From Myripristis murdjan (lineage: Eukaryota > Chordata > Actinopteri > Holocentriformes > Holocentridae), in assembly GCF_902150065.1 (NCBI RefSeq), contig NC_043990.1, positions 9,269,639 through 9,333,638 on the forward strand: 64,000 nt of DNA, written 5' to 3'. The translations under genes were made by a program, and so were the position numbers. Of the stretch, positions 55,267 to 64,000 are shown one piece after another. Below the pieces are notes generated by a model, which was given only the letters and a program-made list of their open reading frames with translations, made no database searches and was not told the DNA's origin. Position 1 is the stretch's first letter. Every line of letters starts with the position of its first letter.

Positions 55267-56702
55267 AGGACTGATGTGCAGCCCAGAACGCCTGCCCAAC
55301 ACTGAAGTTGCACAAAGGAAAAAAATAGAGCATGTGGCGGGTGTTCCTTCATTAGAAAAGACAAATACACAGGCAGCTGTGTTTTGCCCACAGTTTTACT
55401 GGACAAAGAAAAAAGAGATTGGGGCTGTATATACAGGCTGATATCATCAAACTCCACATTCTAACGTCATGATCATAAAATGAGTGACACACACAAAAGG
55501 AAGATGTGCTTTTCATCACAAGGAGACAGAGAGAGAGAGTGATATTAAAAGAAGAAAAAAGGGGGGTGCCCTGGTGGTTCACCAGATAAGAGCGTGTACC
55601 ACTTATTAAGGCCAAGTCTTGATCATAGTGTCCTGGGTTCAAATCCGACCTCAGGCCCCTTGCTGCATTTCATCCCCCTTATCTCCCCTGCCTTCCCCAT
55701 CTCTCTCTCTCTCTCTCTTTCTTTCTACTGTGACTGTCAAGTAAAGCAGAAATGACAAAAAAAAAATTAAAAAAGGAGGAAAAAAGTCATAATGTTTTAC
55801 CAGGACAGCCTGCAGACGACCGCGGCTTTCAAAAAATTCCTGTGTCTGCAGTGTTCACAGTGTTGTTGCACTCAGTACCTCCTCCTGCTTTTGCTATAGG
55901 AAACTGTGCACCTATAGGAGCAGACACAGGATTCGTGAAGGTTATATTATTTGCTTTTAAAACGATTTGTTAAAATCACGTTTTGAATAGGGATATTTTA
56001 AAAAGAGGGTTGGGGAGGTGTTCAGCTGTTACTTTCCACTGTATTCATGCTGTGTTTAACATGAGCCACTGTGCACAGCGCCTCAGGTTAGAGCAAATCA
56101 CCACAATCTCTGTGACTTCTTTATCATATTTTTCTTGGGAATTAGATGGGACCCAGTGTTTTTACAGAGAGGAAAAGTATTTTACAGGAAAGGTTGCCAA
56201 CTTGCCTATAGGTACATTGTTTACACGTTTCAGACCACTAATACAGACTGTCTGTCCGTGAGGACCAACACAAGCACCTTCATGTGCTGAAGAGCACCAA
56301 AAGCTTTTTATATCGTCATGGGGGCAGTTCTTACCTTAATGTAAGATTTTTTTCTGGGTGCTATCATGCAAAGTGCCTTCCAGTGCAATGATTTTTAACA
56401 TTTTTTAAGTACGTTAGTGCAGTTACCGAACTACACTTTACCTCGATCAGTTTGATCGTCTTTTGGACTCACAAAACAACAACAACAACAACACTGTCTT
56501 TATTGAACATAGGAGGTTGATCTTTATCCAAGTGCAATTTGCTTATAAACTACAATGTAAAACAGATGCAATATTTTTTTTTTATGTTCCATGTACTTTG
56601 AAAAGGTATGATGTTGTATGAAGAGGTTTGTGTTTTTAATTTGTATTTTTATGTGAAATAATCATTGTATTTCTATGTGCTGGGAAACTAAAACCAATTA
56701 AA
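55267..56702 (+). other. slc17a5: slc17a5 3' UTR
   Basis: Runs from the stop to a candidate ATTAAA signal at 56697-56702. It contains the SINE at 55564-55760. Confidence 0.5.
55564..55760 (+). mobile_element. tRNA-derived SINE in slc17a5 3' UTR
   Basis: GGTGCCCTGGTGGTTCACCA opens a tRNA-like head with a box A-like segment, and GGGTTCAAATCC is a near-consensus box B. The body CCCCTTGCTGCATTTCATCC and a CT-rich stretch match common percomorph SINEs. Near-identical A/G-rich flanks (ATTAAAAGAAGAAAAAAG before, ATTAAAAAAGGAGGAAAAAA G after) look like a target-site duplication. Confidence 0.8.
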
Positions 56703-56986
56703 TCTACATGGACTCATGAGTCATACTTGTGACAGCTTTGGGTGTGTATGTAGAGTATCGTTTTCTATTCAAATGCTGTAAGGCGGCATTGCAGCCATTC
56801 TGAGGCAGCATCTGGTGCTGTCGCTCCTGTCCCAAAAGTCGGTCTGAGTCACTGATAAATATATATATACCTATTCTCCAAAATTTATTTATGGCCGTTA
56901 ATCACTGGAATATCATTTTATTTCTGCCTAAAATCCTGACTTAACATTTATTCACGCCATCAGAGGATGGCGTCTTCTCTGGAGAG

Positions 56987-57001
56987 CCGCTAGATGGCGC
57001 T
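56987..57001 (+). promoter_or_regulatory. CTCF-like binding motif
   Basis: CCGCTAGATGGCGCT matches the CTCF core CCASYAGRKGGCRSY at 14 of 15 positions. It lies about 285 bp beyond the slc17a5 poly(A) signal, at the border between gene-dense and gene-poor DNA. Confidence 0.5.
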
Positions 57002-59232
57002 CGGTAGGTGCAGGAAAACACAGGCAGGTCTGCGGGTCTGATATTTCTCAAGGGCGAAATAAACAAACTAAAAACAACCCAGAACAGAAACTAGACTCCA
57101 GGCTACACTGATACACCGCACGGGCTTCAAAAACTAGAAATTACAATCCTTTGGTTTAGAGAATAGTGAAGTTGCGGATTATAAAATCTCAGAATACACT
57201 CTTGATGGTGATTATAAGGCACAACATGTCAGCAAAAATCAATTTCAGCCATCACTTTTTGACAAAGGCGGTGGTTTATGCTTGCACTCACATCTTCAAA
57301 TGATTTAATTTGACATTTCTTACGATATATACGAATATTTTATCTGATAAAGATTAATCATGTCGGTGTGAGCAGGTGGGTCAAGCCCACTCTTACATAA
57401 ACCTACAGCCTGTAATGGGACCTATATGGAGATACTACACTATACTATACTGCAAGGGTAAACTCTATTCCCTATATTTATCCTTATTTAGATTGCACTG
57501 CTTCCCTATGCAGCCTATATATTAATTTCATTAACCATTTCCTTATTTCACTTATCCCTGTGTATAATACTTTATCCTATTAGTGAATGCATTTCCTAAC
57601 CCTGTGAGGCGTGTATCGCACTGTTGTTGGATATTATTAAAACAGACTAATAATTGGATGAGGAAAATTGCCTAATCACAGCTGTCTTGCCAGCTAATAG
57701 TGGAGCTTGCATCAGATTTTTATGAACGACCCGGATGTTCATTTTCCGGGTTCAATTCCGGTCCGGTTTAACGGGATTTTTTTTTTTTTTTTTTTTTTTT
57801 GGGCTTCCTGCTTTTCTATTGTTTAGCAATTTCCTATCAATACTCCAATATTTTCCTTCCGCTCGTTTCTGCCGTGACTTTTCCATGTGTCACACTTTAC
57901 TGTAAAACACAAGTCCTTCAAATAACACGCAGTTTGATTTAGTTTTGACTTTTAATGGCGCTCATTTATATATTTTTTTAATCGGTGGCTTTATCAGCGT
58001 ATTTACGGTAAAAGACAGGCCATTGAGAAAGCGTCAGGCCTGTTTCCTCTGTGTGTGTCTTCAGTATTTCACCACAAAATCCTCACAGTTTTAATTATAT
58101 TTTGATATTTTATGAGGTGTTGTTGAGCAAAGAAACTGCTGGAGGGAAATGTGCTCTAATCCTCTTTAAGAGGTATATTTATAACATTTATTGTAACATT
58201 TTGTAGGATTAATACACATATTAAGACATTATGCACACACTTACAATTTGCTAAGGTGCATATTTTTATATTTCTTATTTCTTTTTCTATGTCACATGAA
58301 CAAGAGCATATTGAAGGTTGCTGGGAACAGGCTTACTGGTCTCAGGCTGCTCTTCCTGTCAGAATAAAGCAAACTGCAGCCTTTATTGATCAGGGCAGCA
58401 GTGCTGAGGCAGGATTATTGACAGGGACCCTGGGTCAAAACGACCTGATCAGGCAAACCTGATTGCTAAGCTTATGTTTGCACAATACCTGTTTGTTTTC
58501 ACTGTTTTTTTTTTTTTTTACTGCTTAAGCTACAGTTCAATCATCCATAAACATATTATTATCTATAATTATCTAAGGCTGTTTTGAGAGGTGCTAATGT
58601 GTCGGTACAGTTTAATGTGCATTGTAATGATTGCACACAAGCTCTGTTCATTTCTAGCACACCTTTCTGTCTTCTGCATTTTGCCCTGCATTATTCTCTG
58701 TGGTTTGTGCCGGCTTTATGAATAATAGATCTATATGATGGGCCCCAGCCTGTTATCTTAAATTAATACACCAAAGTTATCAGTTTAAATGCAAGAAGTA
58801 ATCTTTCCTCAGTGTTTTGTTTAAGAATACAGTGGATTTTTAAAACTGTTGTTTTGAGGCTCAAAGGGCCATGAAATTGACCGTGTAAACTTTTTGGGGT
58901 TAGAAAAACTAAGGAAAGCACTGTGACCATTATTGTGAAAACCTCCATGTTCAGCAGCCCCAAAGCACAGAGGGAGAAGCTTAATGAATATGATACACAG
59001 GGAAAGGGGAGGGGGTGTTGGATGCAATTTACACGTGCTAGAAAGTTCTCCTTCATGAAACACCCGACCAAACTCCAGACAACAGGCCCCCGAACCAAAT
59101 GGAAGTAGTTTGCAAGCGTGAAACGTCAACCCGCCCTCCTTTTAGTGGCTTGACTTTAAATCTGGCTTCCCCCAGGAGGCAGAGAGACAGCGAGAGAGAG
59201 AGAAGAGGTGCTGTGTGTTGCAAATGTGCTTT

Positions 59233-59274
59233 ATTTGCATTAACAGTTGCCTCGGGCTCAGATTAGATTTGCAT
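59233..59274 (+). promoter_or_regulatory. Pair of POU octamers ATTTGCAT
   Basis: Two exact octamers (59233-59240 and 59267-59274) in the same orientation, 34 bp apart, in repeat-free sequence. Confidence 0.4.
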
Positions 59275-59924
59275 ACACTGTACCGGCACTGAAATTTAGA
59301 TTGAGTTACCCGAGTTGTGCATGCCTTCATTAACATGAGCGCAAGCGTCACACCCACCACGAGATTCTGTGAATGTCAGCATTCATCAAAGTCAATCAGA
59401 GCCTTTATTCTGAAGTTCTCACATGGCAGACAAGTTGGATTGCTTGCATAAAGTGACACTGAGGGCGATTCTTTAAAGTGGGATCTATGTATCTGTCTAT
59501 GTATTTCTGTCTACAAACAAGCAGAGTTTCAAAGGCATGTAGTTAAGCTCAGTTTTTTTTTCTGGTTGCTATAACCACCACTCATACCCGATGACTCATC
59601 ATTGACGCCCTGCCAGAAACTGCCACTCTGCCCGTCGAATCACATACTTTCTCTCCCTCTCTGTGCCTCTCTCACCCTCACGCACACACACACACACACA
59701 CACACCACACACACATTCCCCTCTCTCCTGCCGTGATCTAGTTAGAGCCTGAAATAAGATCACAGCTGTTGTACTTTGCTCTGTTCACTCATCACGTCAT
59801 AATGGCTCGTGTCTCACTGACTCGAGCTGTGTTCAGGAGCACTGTTTGAACATGCATGTGTGTGTTTAATGTGTGTGTGTGTGTGTCTGCCAGTGTGATT
59901 AGTGTGAAACAGCCGGCATGTTGT

Positions 59925-59974
59925 AGATCTCACAACTTTTGGTCCAGCAGGCAGGAACAAAAGTTGTGAGATCT
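59925..59974. repeat. Perfect 17-bp hairpin, 16-nt loop
   Basis: AGATCTCACAACTTTTG (59925-59941) and CAAAAGTTGTGAGATCT (59958-59974). Confidence 0.93.
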
Positions 59975-61037
59975 GGATGCGCCTGTGTGAGCCAGCGGGC
60001 GACATGCTGAGTAACTGGTGAGCATGAAACTATGGAGCTTGGCTTGTGTGTGTGTGTGTGTGTGTGTGTGTTCACAGCTGAAGTCACTCTCTCTTTTAGC
60101 CCCTCCGCCCCTCTACCCTCACACTGGGCTCGGCTAAAACAGGTCAAGTTCTTCCATGCCTGTTTGTCTGGGTGTCACCCTGGACGCTGAGCTCACCCTG
60201 GGCCGCTGCCAGACTCCTTGGCTCCACCCTCCGCAGGCTGGCACACTTACACCGACTTCTGTTCCCACTGTCTCTGTCTTTCCAGCTTCCTCTCTTCCTT
60301 CCTGCTACTTGTCTCTCAGCACCACTTGACTCCTAATAACCTGTTATTTCATTTATTTTAATCATCAAAAAGGTCAACGGTCTGTTTTTAGCTGCCCTGC
60401 AGGCACGCTTAACAGGTAGCCATTTGACTGAAAGGTATTAAAAGCATGTGTTTGACCCCACTGGTGCTGTTTTTTAAGGATGATATTATCTTTTGTCCCC
60501 AGGCTGTAGCCACACTACAGACAAATGAGTAGCCTGCAGGTGAGTGGCCCCCTGGCTCGCAGACTTTAAACAACGCCCTGGTTACTGGTGGAGTTTGTGA
60601 ATGAGTGAGTAGACAGGTTTGTCTACTTGGCTTGTGTGGAGCTTCACAAGTTTGACTCTTTTATACCACAGGCACTATATGATTAATCCCTGTTTTCATA
60701 TTTCCCAGCCTCACCCATGCTGACAATTAGGCGGATCCTTTCTTAGCAGTGGTTTTGCTGCATTCCTGTATTGCTCCGCTGTCATCGCCAAATGTATAGT
60801 CTACAAAGCGGCCAAAAAATACAGTTAAATCTGTATCATGCCACTCCCACACACTGTATGTCACCAGCTGATGCACAGTGAACTGGACTCAAACAGATCT
60901 AGAGGAAACCAACCCCGCCAGTTTACCCAAATCACCCTCTGAGCACAATTTGCATGACCGTTTATTGTATTTTTAATGGGAATATGATGAGGCTCAACGT
61001 TTCAACAAGAAGCATTACATCTTAAAGAAGATGGAAT

Positions 61038-61077
61038 GTCCCTGAAGGCATCTTTTCTTTAAGATGCCTTCAGGGAC
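61038..61077. repeat. Perfect 17-bp hairpin, 6-nt loop
   Basis: GTCCCTGAAGGCATCTT (61038-61054), loop TTCTTT, AAGATGCCTTCAGGGAC (61061-61077). Confidence 0.93.
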
Positions 61078-61977
61078 GTTGTTTGCAGTTTTCAGAATAT
61101 TAATACAGACTGTCTGTCCTGGAGGGCCGACAGGAGCGCCGTTCATATAATGAAGGTTATGAAAAGCCTTACATCTCATAATGAGGCCGTCATATCTCTT
61201 ATAAGAAAAGTCTCATGTTATGGAAACTTTACCTTTGATAGTCAAAGCCAAAAGTCGGGTCTGATCCTCCAGGGGCTCCTCAGTGGATTCATTTCATTAG
61301 GCCTATAATTTATTTCACTGGAAGCTGTAACACCAAACAGCGTGTTAACATTATGTTTTAATCTAATCATTTAAAATTATTTCTTAATGTTCAGGTATCT
61401 AAACAATGTATTACTCAAAACAAAGCAAAATGTCTCTTCATTTAGTGCTATACTTTGAGAGAAAATCCTAATAAATGAAGTATCAAAATCTCCTCTCATA
61501 CGAGGATCCTTAGAGCAAAATCCCTTTGAATCGGGGTCCACAGCTTAAAGAATGTCAGCTTGGGAGTCAAGAACATGAAAAGGTTTGAAAACTCCTCGTT
61601 TAGGCATCGTTTAACTGGTTAACAAATGTAAATAAAAGACATGCACCCTGCTTGCTGTCCTCAGATCCACAGCTGGAGCGCTCTGAGTGGCTCCTTTTAG
61701 AAGAGCTCGTCATGCAGGAGGGCTCACCGTGTTTTATTTATGCCACTTTATGTTTGGTTCAGGCCACATATTTAAGCCTTCCATTCTATTATGACAGGAA
61801 GTGATAGGATTAAAGCGTGAATGGCTGTTGCTCAACATTGTGGCTTTACACGGGCTGCCAGTGCAGTCGAACGTCAGCAGATCTTTTAAAATACACTCCT
61901 TTTGTGGAACATGGTGGCCGTGCTCCTGTGGTTTCAGTGAGCACCTTTCACTGCTGCTCCGCTCTGGCGCTGCCCAC

Positions 61978-61980
<3 letters not shown>

Positions 61981-62019
<39 letters not shown>
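61981..62019. repeat. (TG)n microsatellite
   Basis: About nineteen TG units. Other short CA/GT runs in this flank are at about 59687-59716, 60041-60070 and 62826-62891. Confidence 0.9.
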
Positions 62020-62020
<1 letters not shown>

Positions 62021-62856
62021 TCCGCCACCTCCAGTCGATCTGCTCAGCACCAGACACACTCAGCCAACCCTGCAGGCCTCACAACAGCTGAGTATACGCC
62101 ATGAGCCGGGGATGTTCCTACAATAATCTGACAATTAATACCCAAAGTTTTGTTTTATAACATGCCCACACATTCTGTGACAAACCCACTCCCCATGTTT
62201 TTTATAACTCTCTTCAAAATGAATACAGGCTCTCACGATTGCTTTTTTCCCCCCATATAACATTTTATTAAAAGTTCATACAAATATAACAATAGTAAAA
62301 TCTCTACATCCCTTTTTCCCTTTTCTCCCTAGGCTTATCCTCAGGTCAATAAAATAAAATAAAATAATAAAAAATAAAGTAAAATTAAAATATTTAAATT
62401 AAATTAATTGAATTAAATAGATAAAATTTGATATAAAGTAGAAATTAGTAAAAAATAAAATAAAAAATTTAAATTAAATTAAAATGAGTGAGTATAATTA
62501 CACAGAGATGTGAAAACTGTGTTACAATATTAATTGGAGATAAATTAGCAGGATTCCCCCACACTGACGCTGACTGTGGTGTCCAGCCTTACATGCATAA
62601 TTTACGACACCATTACCGAGCTGCCACCGTCTCTCTCTCCACCCCCGTTTGCTTATCTCTGCCCTCCTCTCCCCCGTATCTCCCCCGGCCAGCCTCCCCT
62701 GCCGTCCCTCCTCTCTGCTCCTCTTTCTGCTCGCCTCGCTCTCTCACGCTCTGCTGAGTGAAGGCAGCAGCTGCCAAGTTGGAGTGGCTGTTACCTGAAC
62801 TGGAGAGAGGAAGACTGAGCAGTGTGTACTTGTGTGTGTGTATGTGTGTGTTTATC

Positions 62857-62887
<31 letters not shown>

Positions 62888-63764
62888 GTGTGGGACAGAG
62901 TATCAGCCAGCTGCCGCTATATTGGGCATCCTGCCACGATGATGGGAGACAACCCAGACTCCCTGATTCTGACCTTTTGACACCGAGGCAGCATCCCCAC
63001 AACAAAACACACTGATTCCCTTCTTATTTTACACTATTTTAACAATTTTTTAAATCAATTCCAATTATTCCCTGGTGTTACTTCAGTGGGATGAATGATT
63101 CACAGTCTCTCATGTCTCTTCCATCACTACATTTGCACAGGCCAGTTCTCAGGTGTGACAAAGAAAGATCATAATTGTGTATTGCATCAACAGGAAAGTG
63201 GCTTTTTGTTGTATATTTTCACAGATGCTTTAATCATTTTCTCTGACAGCGGCAGTAGAAGAGCACACTCATACTAATTTCTCACCGTGGTTGTTGACAC
63301 TGATGCAGGGAATGCCCTTGTATGCATTTCTTTTTCATGCGAATGCCACACCAGTGAGGTAGGGGGTCCTTCGGCAGACTTGACACTGTTTGAATGCCAA
63401 TCTGCAGGATTTAGATAATCTGGTTAGGGCTGATGAGTCTCCTCAGGACACCACCAGCGGCTGGGACGGGGGGGGGGGAGAGAGGGGTCTTTGAGCTTTG
63501 TGCTGCAATGACCTTGCCTGTGTCTTTGAATTATGCATAAAGAAACTCAGCACTGGGCTATATTCACTGGTGTGTGTTTGAGGTTTGAGATTCCCATGTA
63601 TATTTGTAACAGTGGCCTATTATAACCTATATAATGTGCAGCTTAGTGCTTTTGTATGCCCACAATTTCTACTTTGAAGGCATACATAATGTAATTAAAC
63701 TAAATTTAAGACCATTAATAATTAATTGGGCGGGTAGTATGCTATGCAAACAGGGTGAAGACTT

Positions 63765-64000
63765 TTGTTTTTCTTCTAAATTTGCACATTGACCTACCTC
63801 TATGCACATTTTATACACCCATGCACACGTTTTTTTCTGTTTTTTTTTGTTGCACATTGCTTTTTGCACACTGGGTTGTACTAAGGTTATTCTGTTGTAC
63901 TCAGATCTTATTCTGTTATACTTAGATCTTATTCTTTATTTCTATTTTTTTTTTATTTACTTCATTTGTAATCTGTGGATACTGCTGAAGAAAATGTGAA
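63765..64000 (+). mobile_element. LINE 3' tail (L2/Rex-like), copy B, cut by window end
   Basis: Homologous to the reverse complement of 25965-26180. Shared blocks include TTCTTCTAAATTTGCACATT, ACACCCATGCACACG and GGATACTGCTGAAGAAAATG. The window stops just before the expected AATAAAGTATCTACC terminus. Confidence 0.8.

Larger units (their letters stand above)
56703..64000. other. Gene-poor right flank
   Basis: No coding exon is supported in 7.3 kb. The stretch holds a CTCF-like site, a pair of octamer motifs, two perfect 17-bp hairpins, several CA/GT runs and the LINE tail at the right end. Between about 58250 and 59450 the base composition is balanced and repeat-free, as expected of conserved regulatory sequence. 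A CT-rich then GAG-rich segment at 62620-62830 looks like a promoter or leader of an unseen gene. Confidence 0.5.

Noticed and set aside
55564-55640. Functional tRNA gene
   Set aside because: Box A and B are recognisable, but the cloverleaf is degraded and the body continues as a SINE.
61038-61077. microRNA precursor
   Set aside because: The stem is only 17 bp and perfectly paired, too short for a typical pre-miRNA.
62620-63015. First exon of a further gene at the right edge
   Set aside because: CT-rich then GAG-rich sequence with a short ATG frame (MMGDNPDSLILTF) suggests a leader, but no donor or recognised protein supports it.

Overview
The window is vertebrate nuclear DNA, almost certainly from a teleost and probably a percomorph. 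It holds multi-exon genes with GT-AG introns, many long (CA)n, (GATA)n and (CT)n microsatellites, and typical fish repeats: piggyBac, Harbinger and Tc1 ends, L2/Rex-like LINE tails, and a tRNA-derived SINE. No CRISPR array, operon or prokaryotic feature is present.

Six protein genes could be rebuilt exon by exon, each with consistent reading phase. From left to right: klhl31 (+, 694 aa, muscle BTB-Kelch protein; CDS 7192-13593); rpl11 (-, 178 aa, ribosomal protein uL5; 21319-17603); srsf10 (+, 242 aa, SR splicing factor; 24814-29541); gja9 (+, 504 aa connexin in one coding exon; 33378-34892); mycbp (-, 103 aa, MYC-binding protein; 39099-36081); and a sialin-type transporter, slc17a5 (+, 511 aa; 44315-55266). 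The last 7 kb (56.7-64 kb) holds no gene I can support. It contains CT/CA repeats, candidate regulatory motifs and a LINE tail that runs off the window end.

rpl11 and srsf10 are divergent, as are mycbp and slc17a5. gja9 and mycbp are convergent, with poly(A) signals about 150 bp apart. From memory, rpl11, srsf10, gja9 and mycbp all map to human chromosome 1p, and klhl31 and slc17a5 to chromosome 6, so the window mixes two ancestral linkage groups.

The strongest second-look items concern RNA processing and regulation. The srsf10 intron inside the RRM looks U12-type with apparent AT-AT ends, beside a competing U2 donor and a purine-rich alternative exon; this resembles the minor-spliceosome autoregulatory switch reported for mammalian Srsf10. 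mycbp also carries a U12-type intron, and its promoter has an RFX X-box. The slc17a5 promoter has a TFEB/MITF-type site. Several mobile-element remnants sit within or beside promoters. At least seven short, perfect hairpins are scattered through the window, far more than chance predicts. I found no wholly new gene system.
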